Assembly: GCF_042096055.1 (NCBI RefSeq)
Contig: NZ_JBELMH010000089.1
Location: 1-11,766, forward strand
Length of the DNA: 11,766 nucleotides
Origin: Citreimonas sp042096055
Lineage (GTDB): Bacteria > Pseudomonadota > Alphaproteobacteria > Rhodobacterales > Rhodobacteraceae
Reading direction: 5' to 3'
In this document: positions 1-6,347 of the stretch, piece after piece
Position numbering within the stretch: the stretch's first letter is position 1
Layout: every line of letters starts with the position of its first letter
Notes under the pieces: generated by a model
Told to the model about the DNA's origin: nothing
What the model saw: only the letters and a program-made list of their open reading frames with translations
The model's database searches: none
Translations under genes and position numbers: made by a program

Positions 1-47
1 GACACGAGGATTTTCAATCCACTGCTCTACCCCTGAGCTACCCGGGC
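1..47 (-). tRNA. tRNA-Phe (anticodon GAA), 5' part only
   Basis: Read on the minus strand from position 47, the sequence gives a 7-nt acceptor strand GCCCGGG, then T8-A9, a D arm GCTC/GAGC with loop AGGGGTA, A26, and an anticodon arm GTGGA/TCCTC around the loop TTGAAAA. The anticodon is therefore GAA (Phe). The variable loop starts as GTGTC. The T arm and the 3' acceptor strand lie beyond the left edge, so the gene is truncated by the window and is not broken. The anticodon stem has one T-T mismatch (positions 28/42). I believe this also occurs in related Rhodobacterales tRNA-Phe genes, but that is from memory. Confidence 0.93.
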
Positions 48-78
48 ACGGGGAAGGGGTGACCCTTCGGGTGACGGC

Positions 79-107
79 GGTCTAGCCGACCGGTCGGGCG
101 GTGTCCA
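79..107 (-). promoter_or_regulatory. Candidate promoter of the tRNA-Phe gene
   Basis: On the minus strand there is a TGGACA at 107-102 (5 of 6 matches to the -35 consensus), a 17-bp spacer and TAGACC at 84-79 (3 of 6 matches to -10). Transcription would start near position 72, about 25 nt before the tRNA 5' end. The spacer contains the perfect 12-bp palindrome CCGACCGGTCGG (86-97). The -10 match is weak and this is inferred from spacing only. The rest of 48-170 holds no gene, but has a direct repeat GGGTGAC (57-63 and 69-75). Confidence 0.3.
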
Positions 108-170
108 GAGGGTTGCGGGGCAAAAAATTGTGCGACGCGGGCGGGCTTTCGCGCGCTGCGGCGGCGGGGT

Positions 171-1241
171 ATGTCGGCGTTCATGAAACGGCGTTTCCAG
201 AGCTTCGACGACATCGACACGCACGGCTTCGACGCCGTGATCGACGTGCGCAGCCCAGCCGAATTCGCCGAGGATCACGTGCCCGGCGCGATCAACCTGC
301 CGGTGCTCGACAACGAGGAACGCGCGCGCGTCGGCACGATCTACAAGCAGGAATCGCCGTTTCGCGCGCGCAAGATCGGGGCCGCGCTGGTCTTTCGGAA
401 CGCCGCGCTGCACATCGAGACGCGCCTTGCGGGGCACGAGGGGGGCTGGCGTCCGCTGGTCTATTGCTGGCGCGGAGGGCAGCGGTCGGGCGCATTCACC
501 TGGATGCTGCGCGAGATCGGCTGGCGCGCCGAGGTGATCGAGGGCGGTTACAAGTCCTATCGTCGGCTGGTGTCGCAGCGGCTCTACGACGCGCGGTTGC
601 CGCACCGCCTGGTGCAGGTGGGCGGCCATACCGGGACCGCGAAGACGGCACTGCTGCCGCGTCTCGCGGCGCGCGGCGTTCAGGTGCTGGACCTCGAGGG
701 GCTGGCGCGGCATCGCGGGTCGCTGCTGGGCGGGCTGGAGGTGGGGCAACCGTCGCAGAAGGCCTTCGAAAGCGCGCTCGCGGCGGCGCTGGCACGGCTC
801 GACCCGCATAGGCCGGTGGTGCTCGAGGCGGAAAGCAGCAAGATCGGCGGGCTTAATCTGCCGCCCTCGGTCTGGACGGCGATGCTGCGCGCGCCGTGGC
901 TGATGGTCGAGGCGCCGATCGAGGCGCGGGCGCGCTACCTCGCACATGCCTACGACGACGTGCTGGCCGACGGCGCCGCGCTGAAGACGCGCCTTGCGCC
1001 GCTGCGGCATTTCCGGGGCCATGCCGTGGTCGACAAATGGGCGGCGTTGATCGACGCGGGCGACACGGTCGCCCTGTGTCACGCGCTGGCCGAGGATCAC
1101 TACGACCCCGCCTACGACAAGGCGCTGCACGCGGTTGCTCCCGAGATCGTGGCACGGTTCTCGGTGCCGGGGCTGGAGCCGGGCGACCTCGACGGTGCGG
1201 CGGACGCGATGGCGGATTGGCTTCAGGCGAACGCGATCTGA
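171..1241 (+). CDS. mnmH: tRNA 2-selenouridine synthase (SelU/MnmH)
   Basis: The enzyme uses selenophosphate to replace the 2-thio group of (mnm5)s2U at the wobble position of tRNAs for Lys, Glu and Gln, giving 2-selenouridine, via a geranylated intermediate. It is cytosolic. The 356-residue product has the family order: an N-terminal rhodanese domain (about residues 20-135; VIDVRSPAEF near 23-32 and the active-site loop VYCWRGGQRS with Cys99), then a P-loop domain starting with GGHTGTAKT (151-159), followed by DLEGLARHRGS (174-184) and QPSQKAFE (193-200). The P-loop has Ala157 where the last Gly of the GxxGxGK[ST] consensus is expected. The start at 171 has a weak purine-rich GGCGGGG upstream. 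An ATG 12 nt downstream would remove only four residues. The gene converges on selD, and the 3' coding ends overlap by 19 bp. SelD supplies its substrate. Confidence 0.95.
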   Translation: MSAFMKRRFQSFDDIDTHGFDAVIDVRSPAEFAEDHVPGAINLPVLDNEERARVGTIYKQESPFRARKIGAALVFRNAALHIETRLAGHEGGWRPLVYCWRGGQRSGAFTWMLREIGWRAEVIEGGYKSYRRLVSQRLYDARLPHRLVQVGGHTGTAKTALLPRLAARGVQVLDLEGLARHRGSLLGGLEVGQPSQKAFESALAAALARLDPHRPVVLEAESSKIGGLNLPPSVWTAMLRAPWLMVEAPIEARARYLAHAYDDVLADGAALKTRLAPLRHFRGHAVVDKWAALIDAGDTVALCHALAEDHYDPAYDKALHAVAPEIVARFSVPGLEPGDLDGAADAMADWLQANAI

Positions 1242-3070
1242 CCCGGCCGGTCGGTGACGCGTCCGACCACGGCAGCATCGAAGCCGGCGGTACGCAGAGA
1301 CGCGAGGACGCCCGACGGGTCGCCCGGATGCGCGGCCAGAAGCCCACCGCCGGTCTGCGGGTCGAACATCAGCGCCGTCCGTGCATCGGTCACCGGCAGT
1401 TCCGGGAATGCGTCGCGGTTCTGCGGATACAGCGTCGACCGGACCCCGCGCTCGGACAGGGCAAGCGCGCCGTCCATCAGCGGGACCGAAGCGACGTCGA
1501 GCACGAGGCCGGTGCCGGACGCCTCGGCCATGGCGGCGGCATGGCCGACCAGGCCGAAGCCGGTGACGTCGGTCATCGCATGCGCGCCGGCCAGGATCTC
1601 AGCGGCGTCGCCCTGCGGGCGGGCCATGACCTGAAGCGTGCGCATCACGTCGCGGCCGTGCGCCTGGTACTGCATCTCGGCCGCAAGGACGACGCCGCTG
1701 CCGATCGGCTTGGTCAGGATCAGCGCGTCGCCGGGCCGGGCACCGGCAAGCGTCAGCGGTGCGCGGTCGCACAGGCCGGTGACGGTGAAGCCGACGGTCA
1801 GTTCGGCCCCGATCGTGCTGTGCCCGCCGACGATCGCGGCGCCGGCCTGCTGCATCACCTCTCGCGCCACAGCCATGATCTCGCGCAGGGTGCGCTCGGC
1901 CAGCTCGTCCGAAAGGCGCGGCAGGACGATCGAGGCGGTAGCGGCCTGCGGCTTGGCGCCCATCGCCCAGACGTCGCCGAGCGCGTGGATCGCCGCGATG
2001 CGCGCCATCAGACCCGGATCCTCGCTGAACGCGCGGAGGTGGTCGGTCGAGATGACCTGCCGGGCCTGCCCGGTCGTCAGCACCGCGGCGTCATCGCCGG
2101 GCATGTCGTCACCGCCCGCAGCCAACGCCCGGCGCAGCGCTTGGACTCCGATCTTGGCGCCGCAGCCGCCGCACAGGGGCTTTGCGCCCAGCGCTTCGCG
2201 GACGCCCGCGGCGCGGGGCCAGGGCAGGGCGGGCGCGGGTTGTCGGGGCAATTCCTCGAACCGGTCCATGAACCTGCGGTCGATCCGGTCCTTCCAGAGC
2301 CACAGAACCGGGCCGCGGAAGGACAGGCCGAACCGTTCCATCAGCGCGGTCTTGCCGCCAAGCGAGATGAGCTTGAGGTAATCTGTCTGCGGCCGGTACG
2401 GGCGCAGCCCGCCCGTGCCCGCGAGGGAGGCCTTGAGGTTGTGCAGCAGGACCGGCGCCTGACGGACAGCGTAGACGCCCGCTTTGGGGCGCGGCGCATG
2501 GGTCATGTGAGCGCAATCGCCCGCGGCGAAGACCGCCGGATCGCGGGTCCGCAGGCGAGTATCCACCGGCAGGTACCCGTCGTCGTCCGTGAGGCCGCTG
2601 GTTTTCAGCCAGGCATGTGGTCGGGCGCCGGCGATGCCCGTGACGAAGTCGGCGCTTATTTTCGTGCCGTCGTCGAGGTGAACGGCATCCTGCGTTATGC
2701 GGACCGCACCATGACCCTCCAGCACGGTGACGCCGGCCTCCACCATGGCGCGCCGCAGGCGTGCGGCGGCGGCTGCGTCAAGGCCCTTGCCGATGCGGCC
2801 GTGCTCGATCACCGTTATCGTTCTGTCCATACCGTGGCTTGCATGCGCCATGGCCATGGACAGTTCGCACCCTGCGACACCGCCGCCGATNNNNNNNNNN
2901 NNNNNNNNNNNNNNNNNNNNNNNNNNNNNNNNNNNNNNNNNNNNNNNNNNNNNNNNNNNNNNNNNNNNNNNNNNNNNNNNNNNNNNNNNNGAGCGCAGGA
3001 TCAGCGCGTGCGTGTGTCCGCCCCCGACGAGGACGAGGTCGCGGACGAGCGGCAGGTCTGAACGATTCAT
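1223..3070 (-). CDS. selD: Bifunctional FAD/NAD(P)-dependent reductase-like protein / selenide, water dikinase (SelD); interrupted by an assembly gap
   Basis: The C-terminal half (about residue 297 on) is SelD, which makes selenophosphate from selenide and ATP. It has the Cys/Lys active-site segment GGCGAKIG (Cys303, Lys306; the second Cys of E. coli SelD, CxCK, is Ala here), GDDAAV (325-330), HALGDVWAMG, GGHS, LTKPIGSG, MTDVTGFGLVGH and MFDPQTGGGLL. The N-terminal half is a pyridine-nucleotide-disulfide-reductase-type flavoprotein: FAD motif VLVGGGHTHA (13-22), NAD motif IGGGVAGCE (61-69) and FAAGDCA (181-187). Such NADH-dehydrogenase-like/SelD fusions are known in bacteria. The job of the flavoprotein part is not established; supplying reduced selenium is a guess. 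The 100-N run falls between the two nucleotide-binding motifs, and the reading frame happens to stay open through it. A very strong AAGGAGG lies 6 nt before the ATG. The gene is co-directional with the che operon (78 bp after cheD). Confidence 0.93.
   Translation of the reverse strand: MNRSDLPLVRDLVLVGGGHTHALILRXXXXXXXXXXXXXXXXXXXXXXXXXXXXXXXXXXIGGGVAGCELSMAMAHASHGMDRTITVIEHGRIGKGLDAAAAARLRRAMVEAGVTVLEGHGAVRITQDAVHLDDGTKISADFVTGIAGARPHAWLKTSGLTDDDGYLPVDTRLRTRDPAVFAAGDCAHMTHAPRPKAGVYAVRQAPVLLHNLKASLAGTGGLRPYRPQTDYLKLISLGGKTALMERFGLSFRGPVLWLWKDRIDRRFMDRFEELPRQPAPALPWPRAAGVREALGAKPLCGGCGAKIGVQALRRALAAGGDDMPGDDAAVLTTGQARQVISTDHLRAFSEDPGLMARIAAIHALGDVWAMGAKPQAATASIVLPRLSDELAERTLREIMAVAREVMQQAGAAIVGGHSTIGAELTVGFTVTGLCDRAPLTLAGARPGDALILTKPIGSGVVLAAEMQYQAHGRDVMRTLQVMARPQGDAAEILAGAHAMTDVTGFGLVGHAAAMAEASGTGLVLDVASVPLMDGALALSERGVRSTLYPQNRDAFPELPVTDARTALMFDPQTGGGLLAAHPGDPSGVLASLRTAGFDAAVVGRVTDRPGQIAFA
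2891..2990. other. Assembly gap of 100 N inside selD
   Basis: Exactly 100 N replace part of the flavoprotein domain of selD. They stand for 34 codons between the FAD-binding GGGHTHA motif and the NAD-binding GGGVAG motif. Related flavoproteins have well over 100 residues between these motifs, so the run is probably a placeholder for a gap of unknown, larger size. Confidence 0.9.
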
Positions 3071-3075
3071 CGGAA

Positions 3076-3096
3076 TCCTCCTTGAACCGTCCTCCT
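3076..3096 (-). promoter_or_regulatory. Tandem Shine-Dalgarno sequences upstream of selD
   Basis: The minus strand carries AGGAGGA twice, at 3096-3090 and 3082-3076, 14 nt apart. The proximal copy, extended to AAGGAGG, lies 6 nt before the selD ATG (3070-3068) and is the functional ribosome binding site by spacing. The distal copy has no start codon at a usual distance. The full cheD-selD spacer (3071-3148) contains inverted GC-rich segments but no T-run that would make a convincing intrinsic terminator. Confidence 0.7.
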
Positions 3097-3148
3097 AGCA
3101 TCGCCGTCTGCGGGCGCCCAGCGCGGGGCCGCTAATCGCGCGGCGAGA

Positions 3149-3688
3149 TCAGAACAGCGTGATGTCCTCCTGCGGCTTCCGCGGGACCGCAACCGGGCGT
3201 TCCACCGGCACCTCGGTCGGGTTCTCGACGAGCAATTGCCGCACGCGCCCCGTCATGGGCCACATGCGGATGCGGCGCGCGGCCTTGCCGGACAGGCTTT
3301 CGCCGACGATCGGAATATTTTCCTCGGCCAGGAATTCGCGGGCGAAGGCGGCGTTGGACGAGCCGATGTCGCGCAGCTTCTCGTTCATGCGCGCGCCGCC
3401 GAAGATCTTCGCCTGCAGCCGTTCCTTGCGCGCACCTTGCTTGAGCAGGCCGTTGATCAGCAGTTCCATCGCGTAGGTGCCGTAGCGCATGCTGACGCCG
3501 CTGCCGTCGCCGCCGCTGTCGCCATACGGCAGAAGGAAATGGTTCATTCCGCCGATTTGCCTGACCGGGTCGTGAAGACAGACCGCGACGCAGGACCCCA
3601 GCACCGTGGTCAGGATCACGTCGGGCTTGTCCGAGATCTCGAAGTCGCCCTGGACGACGTTGATCAGCTGCTCGTGACCCCCGATCAT
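3149..3688 (-). CDS. cheD: Chemoreceptor glutamine deamidase CheD
   Basis: CheD deamidates specific Gln residues in chemoreceptors to Glu, maturing methylation sites and tuning receptor output in the cytoplasm. The 179-residue product has the family hallmarks: TTVLGSCVAVCLHD with the catalytic Cys33, GMNHFLLP with His50, an SMRYG segment near 66-70, and AKIFGGARM around 93-101. Its start codon overlaps the cheB stop as ATGA, which supports both the start choice and coupled translation. It is the last gene of the che operon. The C-terminus ends in EDITLF. The last two residues (LF) also end the CheT-like protein three genes upstream. Length is normal for the family. Confidence 0.96.
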   Translation of the reverse strand: MIGGHEQLINVVQGDFEISDKPDVILTTVLGSCVAVCLHDPVRQIGGMNHFLLPYGDSGGDGSGVSMRYGTYAMELLINGLLKQGARKERLQAKIFGGARMNEKLRDIGSSNAAFAREFLAEENIPIVGESLSGKAARRIRMWPMTGRVRQLLVENPTEVPVERPVAVPRKPQEDITLF

Positions 3689-4692
3689 GCGCTACGCTCC
3701 ATCCGGCGGGCGGGCGGTCGCAGCAAGGCGCCCGAAATCGCGTCGAGCGGCAGAACGTCGGTTGCTGCGTCCAGTTCGATCGCCGCGCGGGGCATCCCGA
3801 ACACGACCGAGGTCTCCTTGTCCTGCGCGATCGTGTGCGCACCGGCGTCGCGCAGCGTCTTCAGTCCTTCGGCGCCGTCCCGGCCCATCCCGGTCAGCAA
3901 CGCCGCGGATACGCGCCGCGCGAACGGCGCGGCGGAGCGGAAGAAGACGTCGACAGACGGCACATGACCGCTGACGGGCGCCGAGGCGCCGAGTTCGACC
4001 TGCGGCGTGCGTCCCGCCGCCATCTGCAGATGCGCCTTGATGCCGGCGCCGATCAGCACCTCGCCACGCCTCAGCGGCGTCGCTTCCGTCACCAGCCGGA
4101 CGGTCGCGCGGCATTGGCGGTCGAGCAGTGCGGCGAGGCTGACGCCGAAGCCGGCGCCGGTATGCTGCACGATCACGGTCGGCGGGCAATCCGCCGGAAA
4201 ATTCTTGAGGATCGCCAGAAGCGCATCGACTCCGCCTGTGCTGGAGCCGATCAGGATGATGCGATCGACCGCCGTCGCCGTGGCCGCGGTCGATGCCGCG
4301 CCGGGGGACTTCATCGGCATGGACCGGCTGCGCGTGATGGTTTGCAGATGCGACTGCAGCTGTTCGGCCGACGTATCCGCGGCCAGCGCGAAAAGATCGG
4401 ACTTCGACGACAGTGCCGACGGCAGCGAACGGCCGGCCCCGCCGCCGGATTTCACCACCAGCCAGCGCACGTCCAAGGCGGCGAAGAGCGCCCGCATGAC
4501 TTCGAACTCGGCCTGCGCCGACAGGGCTTCCGCGATGAGGATCACGTTGGGCGCGCGCAGTTCGATCTCGGTGTAGGTGTCCATGAGGTCGCGCGTGCGC
4601 GCCACGAGGCGGAAGCCCGAAAGGGACGCGACCTTTTCGCTCATCCTTTGGCGAACCGCGTCGTCGGGAATGGCGACCATAACCGTTTGCAT
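3685..4692 (-). CDS. cheB: Chemotaxis methylesterase CheB with a degenerate receiver domain
   Basis: CheB removes methyl groups from receptor glutamates (and deamidates glutamines), opposing CheR. The catalytic domain (about 142-325) is intact: GSSTGG with nucleophile Ser151, VQH with His177, and GMGRDGAEGL with Asp272, followed by TIAQDKETSVVFGMPRAA. The N-terminal 115 residues keep the length and hydrophobic pattern of a CheY-like receiver, and the acidic pair Asp10-Asp11, but the phospho-acceptor Asp is replaced. The family's LDVEMP strand reads IAEALS here, with Ala54 at the Asp site. The conserved Lys of the last strand also seems lost (FALAADTS). A low-complexity Ala/Ser/Thr linker (about 121-142) joins the domains. 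Control by CheA phosphorylation therefore looks unlikely. The stop overlaps the cheD start (ATGA). A 37-bp gap separates the gene from the CheT-like gene upstream. The ribosome binding site is weak (GGA). Confidence 0.95.
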   Translation of the reverse strand: MQTVMVAIPDDAVRQRMSEKVASLSGFRLVARTRDLMDTYTEIELRAPNVILIAEALSAQAEFEVMRALFAALDVRWLVVKSGGGAGRSLPSALSSKSDLFALAADTSAEQLQSHLQTITRSRSMPMKSPGAASTAATATAVDRIILIGSSTGGVDALLAILKNFPADCPPTVIVQHTGAGFGVSLAALLDRQCRATVRLVTEATPLRRGEVLIGAGIKAHLQMAAGRTPQVELGASAPVSGHVPSVDVFFRSAAPFARRVSAALLTGMGRDGAEGLKTLRDAGAHTIAQDKETSVVFGMPRAAIELDAATDVLPLDAISGALLRPPARRMERSA

Positions 4693-4729
4693 GCTTTTTC
4701 CAGACGTAATGGATGTCGTTGGCAGAACG

Positions 4730-5089
4730 TCAGAACAGTTCGGGTTGCCCCCGGCTCACTTTAGTTTCTCCCACGCCGCGAAGGCGATCCCGCAATGCCC
4801 CGATCGGAATGGTTTCGATGGCGCCGGGTATCCGGATATCGAGGCACTCGACGGTCTCGTCCGACAGGCAGGCGAAGTAGCCGTGCAGCGCGTCGAGCGA
4901 CTGGACGATGTGATCGATATCCTGGAGCGAAGCGATCTCGTCTGACGTCAGCTCGGCGTGACTGCGCGAGAAGATGCGCTCGATCTGGCCTTCGATCGAC
5001 TTCAGGCGGACCTGGAGGACATGGAGTTCCTCGGCCCCGACCCTGATCGCGCCTTCGATGCTGCCCGGTCTCTCAACTGCCCCGGTCAT
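4730..5089 (-). CDS. cheT: Small helical chemotaxis protein with a CheZ/CheT-type LQxxDxxxQ phosphatase motif
   Basis: The 119-residue product has no membrane segment and looks largely alpha-helical in residues 10-75. It contains LQDIDHIVQ at 55-63, an exact LQxxDxxxQ, with Asp59 and Gln63 spaced like the catalytic pair of CheZ (Asp143/Gln147 in E. coli). In S. meliloti a small che-operon protein, CheT, with a DxxxQ helix is reported to speed dephosphorylation of CheY1 and to bind CheR. Similar size, motif and operon setting suggest a CheT-like role here, but overall similarity could not be tested. The start at 5089 overlaps the cheY2 stop as ATGA, matching other junctions in this operon. An ATG at 5116 would add nine residues and a 31-bp overlap. 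The C-terminus is GQPELF. It could also act as an adaptor without phosphatase activity. Confidence 0.72.
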   Translation of the reverse strand: MTGAVERPGSIEGAIRVGAEELHVLQVRLKSIEGQIERIFSRSHAELTSDEIASLQDIDHIVQSLDALHGYFACLSDETVECLDIRIPGAIETIPIGALRDRLRGVGETKVSRGQPELF

Positions 5090-5472
5090 AGCTTGCCGAC
5101 AACGCTTTCGATGCACTGCTTCATCGACGCCGAGGTGAATGGCTTCTTGATCATGTTGTTCAGCCCCAGCGCCTTGGCCTGGCCGACCATGTCGGGGGTC
5201 GGCCGCCCGGTCACCAGGATGAAGCCCAGCTTCTGCGTCGCCTTCTGCGTCCGCACGGCCTTCAGAAGACCGAGGCCATCGAGACCGGGCATGTTGTAGT
5301 CGGATAGCACCAGATGGACAGGGGTCTTTGCCAGACGCTCGAGCGCCTGCCGTCCGTCGTTCTCGGTGATGTAGTTCTTGATGCCGATCTCATCCAGCGC
5401 CTGCGTGATGAGGCCACGACTGGTCGCCATGTCGTCGACGACCATGACTTTGAGGGAATCTTTGAGGCTCAT
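5086..5472 (-). CDS. cheY: Chemotaxis response regulator CheY (CheY2-type, probable motor regulator)
   Basis: A single receiver domain of 128 residues. It has the acidic pair Asp13-Asp14 (VVDDM), the phospho-acceptor Asp58 in LVLSDYNMPGLDG, Thr88 in ILVTG and Lys110 in IKKPF. The start MSLKDSLKVMVVDD, the SDYNMP...LGLLKAVR region and NNMIKKPFT closely resemble what I recall of S. meliloti CheY2, the regulator that acts on the flagellar motor. The residue equivalent to the switch Tyr106 of E. coli CheY is Met107. The start at 5472 is preferred over an in-frame ATG at 5484: it forms an ATGA overlap with the cheR stop and has GGAG six nt upstream, while the 5484 ATG has no well-placed site. The stop overlaps the next gene's start as ATGA. 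Confidence 0.93.
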   Translation of the reverse strand: MSLKDSLKVMVVDDMATSRGLITQALDEIGIKNYITENDGRQALERLAKTPVHLVLSDYNMPGLDGLGLLKAVRTQKATQKLGFILVTGRPTPDMVGQAKALGLNNMIKKPFTSASMKQCIESVVGKL

Positions 5473-6347
5473 TTCGTGCTCCATCCTGACGAAGGCTGAC
5501 CATTTTTTTGGTATGTCGTGACGCCCGTGATCTTCAACGTTTCAGAGGCGGGGCCAGTTAACCGTTCAGAGTGCCCAATGAAGAGATATCCACCGGGCAG
5601 CAACAGGTTGGCGAAATTTGTCCAGACCTTTTGCTGCGTTTCCATGTCAAAATAGATCGCAACGTTTCGGCAGAAGATCGCATCGAACGGCCCCTTCACG
5701 GGAAGGGGCTCGATCAGATTGAGTTCTCCGAACGTTATCAATTTCCGAATGTCGGGCGATACGGTGTAACTCTCGCCCGCATCGGGTTTTTCAAAGTACT
5801 TTCCGAGATATCCGGCGGGCAGCTGCCCCACGTTGTCCTTGCCGTATCTACCCTGCTTCGCGCGCTGCACGACCTTCGGGTCTATATCCGTCGCAAGGAT
5901 CCGCAGGTCGAACGCGCCGGTGTTCTGAAGGCCTTCCAGAAGCGTCATCGCGATCGAATAGGGCTCCTCGCCGGTCGAACATCCCGCCGACCAGAACCGC
6001 ACCCGTTTCGGATTCCCTGGCTTGCTCGCGAGAGACGGGACAATGTCCTTCCGCACCGTTTCGAAATGGTGGTTCTCGCGAAAGAACGCGGTGACGTTCG
6101 TGGTGAGGGCCGAAATCAACTCCAGTCGCTCACCCAGATCGTTCGTCTTTTCCACAAGATCGATATAATTGTTCAGGCTGCCGATCTTCAGCGCCGTGAG
6201 GCGCTTCGAAATGCGGGAATAGACAAGCGGTTTCTTGGCCGGCGACAGCTTCAGCCCGAACGAGCGATTTGCGAACGCCGCCAAGCGCTCGAATTCGCTG
6301 TCGCTGAACAAGACCGCGCCGGCCTCTGGGTGAACGGGGGCGTTCAT
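5469..6347 (-). CDS. cheR: Chemoreceptor glutamate methyltransferase CheR
   Basis: CheR methylates receptor glutamates with S-adenosylmethionine, setting adaptation together with CheB. The 292-residue product is close to the usual length (about 285). The N-terminal helical domain (about 15-90) ends with TTNVTAFFRENHHF (82-95). The Rossmann-type catalytic domain follows, with the SAM-binding loop WSAGCSTGEEPYS (119-131), LATDID with Asp154, FDAIFCRNVAIYFD (221-234) and GGYLFIGHSE (252-261). The start overlaps the cheW stop as ATGA, and the stop overlaps the cheY2 start as ATGA. There is no C-terminal tetratricopeptide extension. Confidence 0.96.
   Translation of the reverse strand: MNAPVHPEAGAVLFSDSEFERLAAFANRSFGLKLSPAKKPLVYSRISKRLTALKIGSLNNYIDLVEKTNDLGERLELISALTTNVTAFFRENHHFETVRKDIVPSLASKPGNPKRVRFWSAGCSTGEEPYSIAMTLLEGLQNTGAFDLRILATDIDPKVVQRAKQGRYGKDNVGQLPAGYLGKYFEKPDAGESYTVSPDIRKLITFGELNLIEPLPVKGPFDAIFCRNVAIYFDMETQQKVWTNFANLLLPGGYLFIGHSERLTGPASETLKITGVTTYQKNGQPSSGWSTK

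Noticed and set aside
896..3061. Long plus-strand open frame opposite mnmH/selD
   Set aside because: It is antisense to two recognised genes, rich in Arg/Ala/Gly, runs through the N gap and shows no protein family motifs. It is a typical shadow in GC-rich DNA.
3071..3148. Possible intrinsic terminator between cheD and selD
   Set aside because: GC-rich inverted segments are present, but there is no compact stem followed by a T-run on the minus strand. Co-transcription of selD with che cannot be excluded.
3689..3842. Upstream extension of the cheD-region frame in other frames over the cheB 3' end
   Set aside because: Those frames have no CheD sequence. The ATGA junction at 3685-3688 and CheD motifs fix the start at 3688.
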